A stretch of 64,000 nt of DNA from Rhizobium sp. L43 (lineage in GTDB: Bacteria; Pseudomonadota; Alphaproteobacteria; Rhizobiales; Rhizobiaceae), in assembly GCF_002531725.1 (NCBI RefSeq), contig NZ_NWSQ01000004.1, forward strand, positions 310,001 to 374,000, read 5' to 3'. Below the pieces are notes generated by a model that was not told where the DNA came from, did no database searches, and saw only the letters and a program-made list of their open reading frames with translations. Below are positions 27,342 through 36,305 of this stretch, in pieces. The translations under genes and the position numbers were made by a program. Numbering within the stretch: the stretch's first letter is position 1; every line of letters starts with the position of its first letter.

Positions 27342-28566
27342 GGTCCAGCCCGTGGAAATGGTAGACGTCCTTGACCACGGGCGTCTTTGCCAGCTTGAGG
27401 CCGGGAAGCCGCTGGAAGAGGATCGGCAGCACGATGTTGAGCTCCAGCCGCGCCAGCGGCGCGCCGATGCAGAAATGAATGCCGGCGCCGAAGGAGAGGT
27501 TCGCCGCCTCGTTGCGATCGGGCCGGAAGGTGAGGGGATCGGTGAATTTCGCCGGGTCGAGATTGGCGGCGGCGAGAATGAGGCTGACCTTGTCGCCGCG
27601 CTGGAAGGTGACCCCATCGATTTCGGCGGGCTCGAGCGCCCAGCGCTGGAAGATGTGAACCGGCGCGCAGATGCGCAGGGTTTCCTCGACGGTGCGCTCC
27701 GTCGTTGCTTCGTCGCGGAAGAGTTCCGCCGGATTTGAGCCGCTGTCGAGGATGGTGCGCACCGAGTTGCCGATCTGGTGCACGGTCGCCTCATGTCCGG
27801 CGTTGAGCAGCACGATCGTCGTCGAGATCAGCTCTTCCTCGCTCAGATACTGGCCCTTGTGCTCGGTATGGATCATGTGGGTGAGCAGATCGTCGCGTGG
27901 GATTGCGCGGCGTTCTGCGATGACAGTCCTGACATAGTCAGAAAATTCCTTCGCCGCCCGTTCGGCCTCGTCCTCCTGCTCGCGCGTGCGGCCGAACATG
28001 TACATGCGGACATAGGCGTGCGACCAGGCGAGCAACTGCGGTCCCATCTCCTCTGGAATGCCGATCATGCGGGCGATCATCGTCACCGGGATGATGTCGG
28101 CAAAGGCCGAAAGCAGCTCGACCTCACCCTTTTCAGCGAAGCCGTCGATCAGCCGGTTGGCGAGTTCGGCAAGCTCCGGCTTCATCTTCTCGACATGGCG
28201 GGAGACGAAGGCGCGGTTGACGAGCGTGCGCAGCCGCGTGTGCTCCGGCGGTTCGAGTTCGAGCAGGGAGTAACGTTCCGAGAGATCGAAACTGGCAAGA
28301 TGCGGCATCGGCTCGGCAAGGCCGAGCTCCTCGCGGCTGGCGATATGCAGGATCTGCCGGCCGAAGCGGCGGTCGCGCAGCAGTCCGTTCACATGGTCGT
28401 AGCCGGTGAAGAACCACTGCCTCTGCTCGCTCCAGTAGAAGGTCGGGCAATGGGCGTGAAGTGCGGCATAGACGGCATTCGGGTTGCCGTAGAAGGCCGG
28501 GTTGCGGCCGTCCAGCGAGACGTGGCGGCGGGCAGGGTCGATCGAAAGAAAGGGCGGTATCATCAT
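27322..28566 (-). CDS. Cytochrome P450
   Basis: A 414-residue soluble bacterial P450. The heme-thiolate loop FGAGIHFCIGAPLAR has Cys366 as the axial ligand. The ExxR motif is in EETLRICAP, and the I-helix oxygen-activation segment reads LLNAGHEATVHQ, with Ala in place of the common Thr after Glu in AGxET. It resembles hydroxylases of the CYP107/CYP2xx type. The substrate is unknown and no ferredoxin or reductase gene is adjacent. The start is a double ATG with a weak ribosome site. The remaining 154 bp to 28720 holds nothing seen. Confidence 0.93.
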   Translation of the reverse strand: MMIPPFLSIDPARRHVSLDGRNPAFYGNPNAVYAALHAHCPTFYWSEQRQWFFTGYDHVNGLLRDRRFGRQILHIASREELGLAEPMPHLASFDLSERYSLLELEPPEHTRLRTLVNRAFVSRHVEKMKPELAELANRLIDGFAEKGEVELLSAFADIIPVTMIARMIGIPEEMGPQLLAWSHAYVRMYMFGRTREQEDEAERAAKEFSDYVRTVIAERRAIPRDDLLTHMIHTEHKGQYLSEEELISTTIVLLNAGHEATVHQIGNSVRTILDSGSNPAELFRDEATTERTVEETLRICAPVHIFQRWALEPAEIDGVTFQRGDKVSLILAAANLDPAKFTDPLTFRPDRNEAANLSFGAGIHFCIGAPLARLELNIVLPILFQRLPGLKLAKTPVVKDVYHFHGLDRLDLRW

Positions 28567-28720
28567 GCCCCGAGGCTTAGCGGATTTGCCGGGCCTCGAA
28601 AAGCGGGGTGAGGGCCTTCCTGAATGCGTGGCCGACAGGCCGCGCGCTAGGTGAGATGCGACATCACTTGAGGATTTGCTCGCAACCCCGAGGATCGATT
28701 CCGATATTTGGGGTCAGGCG

Positions 28721-29974
28721 CTATCCGGCCCGCGACAGCGTGCCCATGCGCCGCAGGGCTTCGACCTGGTCGTCGACCGTCGGCACCAGTTCGCCGGCGG
28801 TGCTGCTCGGCGTGGCCGGCGCTGGCGCTGCGGCCTCCGCTTCGCCGAAGGTGACCGTGCAGTTGCGGCCGGCAGCCTTTGCCGCATAGAGCGCCCGGTC
28901 GGCGGCGGAGATCAATTTGTCGATATTGGCTTCGATCGAGGAGGCGAGCGCGATGCCGATGCTGACGGTGGCCGGGACGATTGCTTCGCCGGTGCTGACG
29001 GGAAGACGGCAGAATTCGGTGCGGATCGCTTCGGCGATCGCCTCGGCTTCCGTCTGGTCGGCGACGGCGGCGAAGGCTGCGAATTCTTCGCCGCCCATAC
29101 GGCCGAAGATGTTGTTCGGGATATACTGGCGGGCCATCCGCGCGAAGGCAGTCAGCACGGCATCGCCGGACTGGTGTCCGAAACGGTCGTTGACGCGCTT
29201 GAAATGGTCGAGATCGAAGAGCATCACCGCGACCTGGCGCTGGTCGTCATGAGCTTTTTCCTGGATGGCGCCGAAATAGCCGAGCAGGCCGCGGCGGTTG
29301 AGGACGCCCGTCAGCGAATCGGTCAGGGTGAGGGCGCGCAGGTGCCGTTCGGAGCGTTCCATGATCAGCCGGCAGGTGAAGGCGAAGGCGATGGTCAGCA
29401 GGAAGGCGCTTGCCATGGCGGAGGCGCCGCCGAGATTGGTTGCTTCAATATCGCTCGGCAGCGTCAGCGCCATCGTCAGCGCCGAGCCGAAGCACAGGCA
29501 GCCCTGGATGACGAAGACGCCCATCAGCTTGATCCGGGTGCGCTCGCGGCGCATGTCGCCGGCGGCAACCGCGAGCGCCAGCGCCGTCGCGCCCGTCGCC
29601 GAAGCGAGGTTGTAGAGCACCACCCGGTTTGAATAGTCGCTGTTGACCCAGGGCAGGAAGACCCCGGCGAGCCAGACCGCCGGCGGCAGCAGCGCCCACC
29701 ATTCGATCCTTTTGCGGTCGAGCGCCAGAAAACCCGCAACCCAGGCGCTCTGGCCGAGCAGGGCGATGGCATTGCCGATCTCTATGGACAGCAGGCTCGG
29801 CACCTGGCCGCGCAGCGCGATCATCGCAAAGCCGATGCCGGTCAGAAGGAAGCCTAGGCCCCAATAGAGATAGGCCTCGTTCCGGACATTGTGGCGCCAG
29901 GCGACGAACAGCACCAAAGCGAGCGTCATGGCCTCCGAACACCAGATGGCGAGACCTGTAGCGATATTGAACAC
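28721..29974 (-). CDS. Membrane-bound diguanylate cyclase (GGDEF)
   Basis: About 417 residues. The N-terminal half has seven to eight hydrophobic helices (a MASE-like membrane sensor). The C-terminal GGDEF domain has an intact GRMGGEEFAAF active loop and the LTDSLTGVLNRRG and FDLDHFKRVND segments, so it should make c-di-GMP. The RxxD feedback site upstream of GGEEF reads IPNN and is absent. I prefer the GTG at 29974, with AAGGGG about 8 bases upstream and the first helix following directly. The frame is open to 30259, but that adds 95 polar residues atypical for the family. Confidence 0.88.
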   Translation of the reverse strand: MFNIATGLAIWCSEAMTLALVLFVAWRHNVRNEAYLYWGLGFLLTGIGFAMIALRGQVPSLLSIEIGNAIALLGQSAWVAGFLALDRKRIEWWALLPPAVWLAGVFLPWVNSDYSNRVVLYNLASATGATALALAVAAGDMRRERTRIKLMGVFVIQGCLCFGSALTMALTLPSDIEATNLGGASAMASAFLLTIAFAFTCRLIMERSERHLRALTLTDSLTGVLNRRGLLGYFGAIQEKAHDDQRQVAVMLFDLDHFKRVNDRFGHQSGDAVLTAFARMARQYIPNNIFGRMGGEEFAAFAAVADQTEAEAIAEAIRTEFCRLPVSTGEAIVPATVSIGIALASSIEANIDKLISAADRALYAAKAAGRNCTVTFGEAEAAAPAPATPSSTAGELVPTVDDQVEALRRMGTLSRAG

Positions 29975-30299
29975 GGCAGCAACCCCTTGCCCGTCGGACT
30001 TAATCTGTCGGCCACTTGTCTGTCGGCCCGTCTGTTGGGGCGCATCCTTGCCGAGGGAAGTTCGCCACTTCCTTAATGTTGCGGCACTGCGGCATGGTTT
30101 TCGGCCGATATCTGCCGGTAGGCTTTCCGTCGGGTAAACGTGTGTGAGCATCGTCGAATGGAGTAAGGCTTCCTTCATCCTGTCACGGAGAAAAGCCGGG
30201 GGAGACGGCGCCGAGGGCTCGCCGTCGACAGGTGTTTGGGGGAAAGAGGCTCCGAACACCCGCCTTGCCCCGCCTTCTTAACGTTATCCTCATGCGTGT

Positions 30300-30329
30300 C
30301 TTGAAGAGGAGGGCCGGGACACTCTATGT
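30300..30329 (+). promoter_or_regulatory. Candidate promoter of clpP (heat-shock sigma-32 like)
   Basis: CTTGAAG (30300-30306), a 17-base spacer, then CTATGT (30324-30329). This resembles the alphaproteobacterial RpoH pattern (CTTGAA ... CyAT) and lies 62 bp upstream of clpP. The rest of the 417-bp gap (29975-30391) shows no gene. Confidence 0.5.
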
Positions 30330-30391
30330 AGGGATAAGACATTTTCTTTGATTCCCGGCGCCGGCCGGCGAGACGTTGACAAAGGACGCAC

Positions 30392-31021
30392 ATGAGAAAC
30401 CCAGTCGATACCGCAATGGCCCTCGTGCCGATGGTCGTGGAACAGACCAACCGCGGTGAACGCTCCTACGACATCTATTCCCGCCTGTTGAAGGAACGCA
30501 TCATCTTCCTGACGGGTGCCGTCGAAGACCATATGGCGACGCTCGTCTGCGCCCAGCTTCTCTTCCTCGAGGCCGAAAACCCGAAGAAGGAAATCGCTCT
30601 CTACATCAATTCGCCGGGTGGCGTCGTCACCGCCGGCATGGCGATCTACGACACAATGCAGTTCATCAAGCCGGCGGTTTCGACGCTCTGCATCGGCCAG
30701 GCCGCCTCCATGGGCTCGCTGCTCCTAGCGGCCGGCCACAAGGACATGCGCTTCGCCACGCCGAATTCCCGCATCATGGTGCATCAGCCCTCGGGCGGCT
30801 TCCAGGGCCAGGCTTCCGACATCGAGCGCCACGCCCGCGACATCCTCAAGATGAAGCGCCGCCTCAACGAGGTCTATGTCAAGCACACCGGCCGCACCTA
30901 TGAGGAAGTTGAAAGGACCCTCGATCGTGACCATTTCATGGATGCGGACGAGGCCCAGAGCTGGGGCGTGATCGACAAGGTTCTGACGTCGCGCCTCGAA
31001 ATGGAAGGCGAGCAGGCCTAG
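30392..31021 (+). CDS. clpP: ATP-dependent Clp protease proteolytic subunit
   Basis: A 209-residue serine peptidase forming the tetradecameric chamber fed by ClpX or ClpA. The catalytic triad is Ser106 (GQAASMGS), His131 (MVHQPSGG) and Asp180 (TLDRDHFM). The spacing is identical to the E. coli triad with an offset of five. The N-terminal [23 protein letters not shown] is typical. clpX follows after 302 bp. A heat-shock-like promoter lies upstream. Confidence 0.97.
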   Translation: MRNPVDTAMALVPMVVEQTNRGERSYDIYSRLLKERIIFLTGAVEDHMATLVCAQLLFLEAENPKKEIALYINSPGGVVTAGMAIYDTMQFIKPAVSTLCIGQAASMGSLLLAAGHKDMRFATPNSRIMVHQPSGGFQGQASDIERHARDILKMKRRLNEVYVKHTGRTYEEVERTLDRDHFMDADEAQSWGVIDKVLTSRLEMEGEQA

Positions 31022-31105
31022 TAATTAATAGGGATGGTATTTTCGTCGCCACAGTTCTATCTCATTTGTGATCGAACAAGGCTTTCAACAGGCGACGAAG
31101 ACGCT

Positions 31106-31148
31106 AATAGTAACTATTAATGCTATGTTGAATTTTTATGACATAGCA
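31106..31148. other. AT-rich inverted repeats in the clpP-clpX gap
   Basis: Two palindromes lie in the 302-bp clpP-clpX gap: AATAG-TAA-CTATT (31106-31118) and TGCTATGT (31121-31128) paired with ACATAGCA (31141-31148) across 12 bases. They could be a clpP terminator/processing site or an operator for clpX. There is no decisive U-run. Nothing else is visible in the gap. Confidence 0.4.
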
Positions 31149-31323
31149 TTCGGCATTCGAAGGGGAATTCGTTGCCGCCGGAACCCGGACATGATTGATT
31201 GGGCCCGGTTCGTAGCCCCTGAAGCCCTTCTCGGCAAAGGCTCCGGAAACGGAGTGCCGCCAGGAGCTGATAGAGTGGACCGCGATTTCGCCTTGAAATG
31301 CGGCGTGCTGGAAGGAAAGTGAT

Positions 31324-32601
31324 ATGAGCAAGGTCAGCGGCAGCAACGGCGGCGACTCCAAGAACACGCTTTATTGTTCGTTCTGCGGAAAGAGCCAGCA
31401 CGAAGTCCGGAAACTGATTGCCGGACCGACGGTCTTCATCTGCGATGAATGCGTCGAATTGTGCATGGACATCATCCGCGAGGAGAACAAGTCCTCGATG
31501 GTCAAGTCCCGCGACGGCGTTCCGACGCCCCAGGACATCATCAAGGTCCTCGACGAATACGTCATCGGCCAGCGGCAGGCGAAGAAGATCCTGTCGGTCG
31601 CCGTTCACAACCATTACAAGCGCCTGGCGCACGCCTCCAAGAACGGCGAAGTCGAGCTGGCGAAGTCGAACATCATGCTCGTCGGCCCCACAGGCTGCGG
31701 CAAGACCTATCTTGCTCAGACACTCGCCCGCATCATCGACGTTCCCTTCACCATGGCTGATGCGACGACGCTGACCGAGGCCGGTTATGTCGGCGAGGAT
31801 GTCGAAAACATCATCCTGAAGCTGCTGCAGTCGGCCGACTATAACGTCGAGCGTGCGCAGCGCGGCATCGTCTACATCGACGAAGTCGACAAGATTTCGC
31901 GCAAGTCCGACAACCCGTCGATCACCCGCGACGTCTCGGGCGAGGGCGTGCAGCAGGCGCTCTTGAAGATCATGGAAGGCACGGTTGCATCCGTTCCGCC
32001 GCAGGGCGGCCGCAAGCACCCGCAGCAGGAATTCCTGCAGGTCGACACGACGAACATCCTGTTCATCTGCGGCGGCGCCTTCGCCGGCCTCGACAAGATC
32101 ATCTCCGCCCGCGGCGAGAAGACGTCGATCGGCTTCGGCGCGACCGTCAAGGCCCAGGACGACCGCCGCGTCGGCGAAGTCCTGCGCGAACTGGAGCCGG
32201 AAGACCTGGTCAAGTTCGGCCTCATCCCCGAGTTCATCGGCCGTCTGCCGGTTCTGGCGACGCTCGAAGACCTCGACGAGGATGCGCTGATCCAGATCCT
32301 GTCCGAGCCGAAGAACGCGCTGATCAAGCAGTATCAGCGCCTGTTCGAGATGGAAGACGTCGAACTGACCTTCCACGAGGATGCGCTGCGCGAAATCGCC
32401 CGCAAGGCGATCGTCCGCAAGACCGGCGCCCGCGGCCTTCGCTCGATCATGGAGAAGATCCTGCTCGACACGATGTTCGAACTGCCGACGCTGGAAGGCG
32501 TGCGCGAGGTCGTCATCTCGGAGGAAGTGGTGCGCGGTTCGGCCCGTCCGCTTTACATCTATGCCGATCGTCAGGACGAAAAGGCCAACGCTTCGGCGTG
32601 A
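31324..32601 (+). CDS. clpX: ATP-dependent Clp protease ATPase subunit ClpX
   Basis: A 425-residue AAA+ unfoldase. The N-terminal zinc-binding domain has Cys18, Cys21, Cys40 and Cys43. Walker A is GPTGCGKT (121-128), Walker [10 protein letters not shown], then pore and ClpP-docking loops with an IGF-type tripeptide (SIGFGA). It recognises tagged and native substrates, including cell-cycle regulators in alphaproteobacteria, for ClpP. AAGGAAAG precedes ATG 31324. A terminator follows at 32629. Confidence 0.98.
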   Translation: MSKVSGSNGGDSKNTLYCSFCGKSQHEVRKLIAGPTVFICDECVELCMDIIREENKSSMVKSRDGVPTPQDIIKVLDEYVIGQRQAKKILSVAVHNHYKRLAHASKNGEVELAKSNIMLVGPTGCGKTYLAQTLARIIDVPFTMADATTLTEAGYVGEDVENIILKLLQSADYNVERAQRGIVYIDEVDKISRKSDNPSITRDVSGEGVQQALLKIMEGTVASVPPQGGRKHPQQEFLQVDTTNILFICGGAFAGLDKIISARGEKTSIGFGATVKAQDDRRVGEVLRELEPEDLVKFGLIPEFIGRLPVLATLEDLDEDALIQILSEPKNALIKQYQRLFEMEDVELTFHEDALREIARKAIVRKTGARGLRSIMEKILLDTMFELPTLEGVREVVISEEVVRGSARPLYIYADRQDEKANASA

Positions 32602-32628
32602 TCTTGCGGCTTTCCTATGATTATTTTG

Positions 32629-32660
32629 GGGGCTTGCCATCGGCAGGCCCCTTTCTATTT
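32629..32660 (+). terminator. Rho-independent terminator of clpX
   Basis: Stem GGGGCTTGCC (32629-32638) with GGCAGGCCCC (32642-32651), a 3-base loop and one G-U pair, followed by TTTCTATTT. It sits 28 bases after the clpX stop. Confidence 0.85.
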
Positions 32661-32896
32661 GAAAAATCATGCAAGGCGCTGTTAGTATTTTGCCGGTGGG
32701 GACCGGAATTGCCTTTGCCGATGTTGCGCAAGGGAGAGTGCTTGGCAATGATGCCGTGATTCCGTAAGCCTATTGTTGGCGTTTGTATTTTAGCCGGGTC
32801 GGAAGTGGTAAGCGCCGGTCCAGCCACGCGCTTCATAGTGTTGGCGTTCCGTTGTAATAAAGCTGTCACATCCGGGGAACGCGGGCGTTAGCGTGG

Positions 32897-32923
32897 CTTG
32901 AAAAGCGTAGTCAGGACCTCCAC
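32897..32923 (+). promoter_or_regulatory. Candidate heat-shock (RpoH) promoter of lon
   Basis: CTTGAAA (32897-32903), 13 bases, then CCTCCAC (32917-32923), close to the sigma-32 pattern CTTGAAA-N13-15-CCCCATT. It lies about 85 bp upstream of lon. A CACTTG/CAAGTG inverted pair (32921-32926, 32933-32938) lies at the start of the leader. The rest of the 405-bp gap holds only the clpX terminator. Confidence 0.55.
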
Positions 32924-33006
32924 TTGTAGAGCCAAGTGAGAGTGCCGGCCGGTCCCAAGCGGCCGTGCAGAGAGCCCGGCAACGGGACGATGGAAAGGAC
33001 TTAAAA

Positions 33007-35424
33007 ATGACGAAGAAAACGTCTGTAGCGAGCAGTACTGCCTACCCTGTTCTGCCCTTGCGCGACATCGTGGTTTTCCCGCATATGATCGTGCCGCTGT
33101 TCGTCGGACGGGAAAAGTCGATCCGTGCGCTCGAAGAGGTCATGGGTTCCGACAAGCAGATCATGCTGGTCACGCAGATCAACGCCAGTGACGACGATCC
33201 GGATCCGTCCGCGATCCACAATGTCGGCACCGTGGCGAACGTGTTGCAGCTCCTGAAGCTGCCCGACGGCACCGTCAAGGTTCTGGTCGAAGGCCGCGCC
33301 CGCGCCGAGATCGACACCTATACCAGCCGCGAAGATTTCTACGAAGCGCTCGGCCATGTGCTCGAAGAGCCGCACGACGATCCGGTCGAGCTGGAAGCTC
33401 TGTCGCGTTCGGTCGTCTCCGAATTCGAGAGCTATGTGAAGCTCAACAAGAAGATTTCGCCCGAAGTGGTCGGTGCAGCCAGCCAGATCGACGACTATTC
33501 CAAGCTCGCCGATACGGTCGCCTCGCATCTGTCGATCAAGATCACCGAGAAGCAGGAGATGCTGGAAACCACCAGCGTCAAGGCCCGTCTCGAAAAGGCG
33601 CTCGGCTTCATGGAAGGCGAGATTTCGGTGCTGCAGGTCGAAAAGCGCATCCGCTCGCGCGTCAAGCGCCAGATGGAGAAGACCCAGCGCGAATACTACC
33701 TCAATGAGCAGATGAAGGCGATCCAGAAGGAACTCGGCGACGGCGAGGAAGGCCGCGACGAGATGAGCGAACTGGAAGAGCGCATCGCCAAGACCAAGCT
33801 GTCCAAGGAGGCCCGCGAAAAGGCCGATGCGGAGCTGAAGAAGCTGCGCCAGATGAGCCCGATGTCGGCGGAAGCCACCGTCGTGCGCAATTATCTGGAC
33901 TGGCTGCTCGGCATTCCCTGGGGCAAGAAGTCGAAGATCAAGGCCGATCTCAACAATGCCGAGAAGATCCTCGAAGCCGATCACTTCGGTCTCGACAAGG
34001 TCAAGGAGCGCATCGTCGAATATCTAGCCGTGCAGGCCCGTGCCACTAAAATAAAAGGCCCGATTCTCTGCCTCGTCGGCCCTCCCGGTGTCGGCAAGAC
34101 CTCGCTCGCCCAGTCGATCGCCAAGGCGACCGGCCGTGAGTATGTCCGCATGGCGCTTGGCGGCGTTCGCGACGAAGCCGAAATCCGCGGTCACCGACGC
34201 ACCTATATCGGCTCGATGCCCGGCAAGGTCATCCAGTCGATGAAGAAGGCGAAGAAGTCCAACCCGCTGTTCCTGCTCGACGAGATCGACAAGCTCGGCC
34301 AGGACTATCGCGGCGATCCGTCTTCGGCTCTGCTCGAAGTGCTCGATCCGGCCCAGAACTCGACCTTCATGGATCACTATCTGGAGGTCGAATACGACCT
34401 GTCGGACGTGATGTTCATCACGACCGCGAATACGCTGAACATCCCTGCGCCGCTGATGGATCGCATGGAGATCATCCGTATCGCCGGCTACACCGAAGAT
34501 GAAAAGCGCGAGATCGCCAAGCGGCACCTGCTGCCGAAGGCCATCAAGGAACATGCGTTGCAGCCGGAAGAATTCTCGGTCAGCGACGACGCCCTGATGG
34601 CGATCAGCCAGCAGTACACCCGTGAAGCCGGTGTCCGCAGCTTCGAACGCGAGTTGATGAAGCTCGCCCGCAAGGCGGTTACCGAGATCATCAAGGGCAA
34701 GACCAAGTCCGTTCACGTGACGGCCGCCAACATCTCCGACTATCTGGGCGTCCCGCGCTTCCGCCACGGCGAAGCCGAGGGCGAGGATCAGGTCGGCGTT
34801 GTGACCGGTCTGGCCTGGACGGAGGTCGGCGGCGAGCTGCTGACCATCGAAGGCGTGATGATGCCGGGCAAGGGCCGCATGACGGTCACCGGCAATCTGA
34901 AGGAAGTCATGAAGGAATCGATTTCGGCAGCGGCCTCCTATGTCCGCTCGCGCGCCGTCGATTTCGGCATCGAGCCGCCGCGCTTCGACAAGAGCGACAT
35001 CCACGTGCACGTGCCGGAAGGCGCGACCCCGAAGGATGGCCCCTCGGCCGGCGTCGCCATGGCGACCGCGATCGTCTCGATCATGACCGGTATCCCGGTG
35101 AACAGGCACGTGGCCATGACCGGTGAAATCACCCTTCGCGGCCGTGTGCTGCCGATCGGCGGTCTCAAGGAAAAGCTGCTTGCAGCGCTTCGCGGCGGCA
35201 TCAAGAAGGTGCTGATTCCGGAGGAAAACGCCAAGGATCTGGCGGAGATTCCTGATAACGTGAAGAACAACATGGAGATCATCCCGGTATCCCGCATGGG
35301 CGAGGTAATCAAGCATGCGCTGATCCGGCGGCCGGAGCCAATCGAATGGGACGGCACGGTGGAAACGCCGGTCATCGCATCGGTCGAAGGCCTCGATGAG
35401 ACAGGCGCAACCATAGCGCATTGA
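33007..35424 (+). CDS. lon: ATP-dependent protease Lon
   Basis: An 805-residue LonA. The N-terminal substrate-binding domain begins [15 protein letters not shown], followed by a coiled coil (about 190-310). The AAA+ module has Walker A GPPGVGKT near 358-365, and the C-terminal peptidase has the Ser680-Lys723 dyad (PKDGPSAGV and GGLKEKLL). It degrades misfolded and regulatory proteins in the cytoplasm. ATG 33007 is preceded by AAGGAC. A heat-shock-like promoter and a strong bidirectional terminator bracket the gene. Confidence 0.98.
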   Translation: MTKKTSVASSTAYPVLPLRDIVVFPHMIVPLFVGREKSIRALEEVMGSDKQIMLVTQINASDDDPDPSAIHNVGTVANVLQLLKLPDGTVKVLVEGRARAEIDTYTSREDFYEALGHVLEEPHDDPVELEALSRSVVSEFESYVKLNKKISPEVVGAASQIDDYSKLADTVASHLSIKITEKQEMLETTSVKARLEKALGFMEGEISVLQVEKRIRSRVKRQMEKTQREYYLNEQMKAIQKELGDGEEGRDEMSELEERIAKTKLSKEAREKADAELKKLRQMSPMSAEATVVRNYLDWLLGIPWGKKSKIKADLNNAEKILEADHFGLDKVKERIVEYLAVQARATKIKGPILCLVGPPGVGKTSLAQSIAKATGREYVRMALGGVRDEAEIRGHRRTYIGSMPGKVIQSMKKAKKSNPLFLLDEIDKLGQDYRGDPSSALLEVLDPAQNSTFMDHYLEVEYDLSDVMFITTANTLNIPAPLMDRMEIIRIAGYTEDEKREIAKRHLLPKAIKEHALQPEEFSVSDDALMAISQQYTREAGVRSFERELMKLARKAVTEIIKGKTKSVHVTAANISDYLGVPRFRHGEAEGEDQVGVVTGLAWTEVGGELLTIEGVMMPGKGRMTVTGNLKEVMKESISAAASYVRSRAVDFGIEPPRFDKSDIHVHVPEGATPKDGPSAGVAMATAIVSIMTGIPVNRHVAMTGEITLRGRVLPIGGLKEKLLAALRGGIKKVLIPEENAKDLAEIPDNVKNNMEIIPVSRMGEVIKHALIRRPEPIEWDGTVETPVIASVEGLDETGATIAH

Positions 35425-35466
35425 ATGGCCTCGGCCACATTTATGCCCCATTGGAGCAAAACACGG

Positions 35467-35497
35467 AAAAAGGCTGGCGAAAACGCCAGCCTTTTTT
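35467..35497. terminator. Strong terminator after lon
   Basis: AAAAAGGCTGGCG (35467-35479), an AAAA loop, then CGCCAGCCTTTTTT: a 13-bp stem with A-run and T-run on opposite sides, functional in both directions. It starts 43 bases after the lon stop. Confidence 0.95.
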
Positions 35498-35630
35498 GTG
35501 AAAACGTCATGGAGACGCTTGCTTTTCCTTGATTTGCAGGGCTTTTGGGTTTCCGGCGGGCCTGATGAAACCTATTCGGCGCCTAGCTTACTTTTGAGTC
35601 GTTTCATACCATTTAGAAAGGGGTGGAAAC

Positions 35631-35906
35631 ATGAACAAGAATGAACTCGTGTCCGCAGTCGCCGAAAAGGCAGGACTGACGAAGTCTGACGCGGCTTCCG
35701 CTGTTGACGCGGTTTTTGACGTTGTCCAGGCTGAACTCAAGAACAAGGGCGACATCCGCCTCGCGGGTTTCGGCAGCTTCACCGTTTCTCATCGCGCCGC
35801 AACGAAGGGCCGCAACCCGTCGACGGGCGCTGAAGTCGACATTCCGGCTCGCAACGTGCCGAAGTTCACGCCCGGCAAGGGCCTGAAGGACGCCGTCAAC
35901 GGCTGA
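35631..35906 (+). CDS. hupB: DNA-binding protein HU-beta
   Basis: A 91-residue histone-like protein with the HU/IHF fold. It starts MNKNELVSAVAEKAGLTKSDA, with the FGSFTVSHRAATKGRNPSTG DNA-binding arm (about 46-66) and the conserved FTPGKGLKDAVN end. It compacts the nucleoid. AAAGGGG about 7 bases before ATG is a strong ribosome site. The lon-hupB order is widespread in proteobacteria; here a terminator separates them and the AT-rich stretch from 35550 presumably holds its own promoter. Confidence 0.97.
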   Translation: MNKNELVSAVAEKAGLTKSDAASAVDAVFDVVQAELKNKGDIRLAGFGSFTVSHRAATKGRNPSTGAEVDIPARNVPKFTPGKGLKDAVNG

Positions 35907-35957
35907 TCTGGGATTATCCGCCAGCCGGAAACGAGACCGGCTGTGCAGGATTTGGGA

Positions 35958-35984
35958 GGGGTTCGGCTTGCCGGACCCCTTTTG
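35958..35984 (+). terminator. Rho-independent terminator of hupB
   Basis: GGGGTTCGGC (35958-35967) pairs with GCCGGACCCC (35970-35979) with one G-U, followed by TTTT. It is 51 bases after the hupB stop. Confidence 0.85.
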
Positions 35985-36070
35985 CTTGTGGCGGGCCCTT
36001 TGCTTTGTCGGACCTTTTTTTGCTTTGACTGACCTTGCCGCCACGCAGGCTTTGATTTACGAGATTTCTG

Positions 36071-36220
36071 TTCTCAGGGCGGGGTGAAACTCCCCACCGG
36101 CGGTAAAGGGTCTCGGCTCAAGCCCGCGAGCGCCTTCTCTCGTGTCGAAGCGGGGGAGGGGTCAGCAGATCCGGTGCGATTCCGGAGCCGACGGTTAAAG
36201 TCCGGATGGAAGAGAATGAG
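36071..36220 (+). ncRNA. FMN riboswitch (RFN element)
   Basis: All conserved blocks of the six-arm FMN aptamer are present in order: GGGCGGGGTGAAA and CCCCACCGGCGGTAA (36077-36106), AGCCCGCGAGCG (36121-36132), GTCAGCAGATCCGGTG (36161-36176), TTCCGGAGCCGACGGTTAAAG (start 36180) and GTCCGGATGGAAGAGAA. The closing stem pairs TTCTC (36071-36075) with GAGAA (36212-36216). It precedes the riboflavin transporter gene ribN. No U-tailed terminator follows, so translational control is more likely. Confidence 0.96.
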
Positions 36221-36248
36221 TCGGTCGTGCGAAGGGCGAGGATTCGTC

Positions 36249-36281
36249 ATGTCGTCCGTGTCGGCAGCTCATGCGTCCTGA
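36249..36281 (+). CDS. Ten-codon leader ORF between riboswitch and ribN
   Basis: ATG 36249 to TGA 36281 encodes ten residues, MSSVSAAHAS. It has a better ribosome site (GAGGA at 36238-36242, 6 bases upstream) than any ribN start. It is in the same frame as ribN; its TGA lies one codon before the first possible ribN ATG (36285). It could be a leader peptide through which the riboswitch acts by translational coupling, or chance. Confidence 0.35.
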   Translation: MSSVSAAHAS

Positions 36282-36305
36282 TTTATGTTGGTCCCTAAGT
36301 CGTGG

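Noticed and set aside
29975..30259. 95-residue N-terminal extension of the diguanylate cyclase.
   Set aside because: Polar, atypical sequence; GTG 29974 has a ribosome site and leads directly into the first membrane helix.
31123..32748. Long open frame antisense to clpX (541 codons).
   Set aside because: A shadow of high-GC codon bias in clpX; low-complexity Asp/Arg-rich product, no ribosome site.
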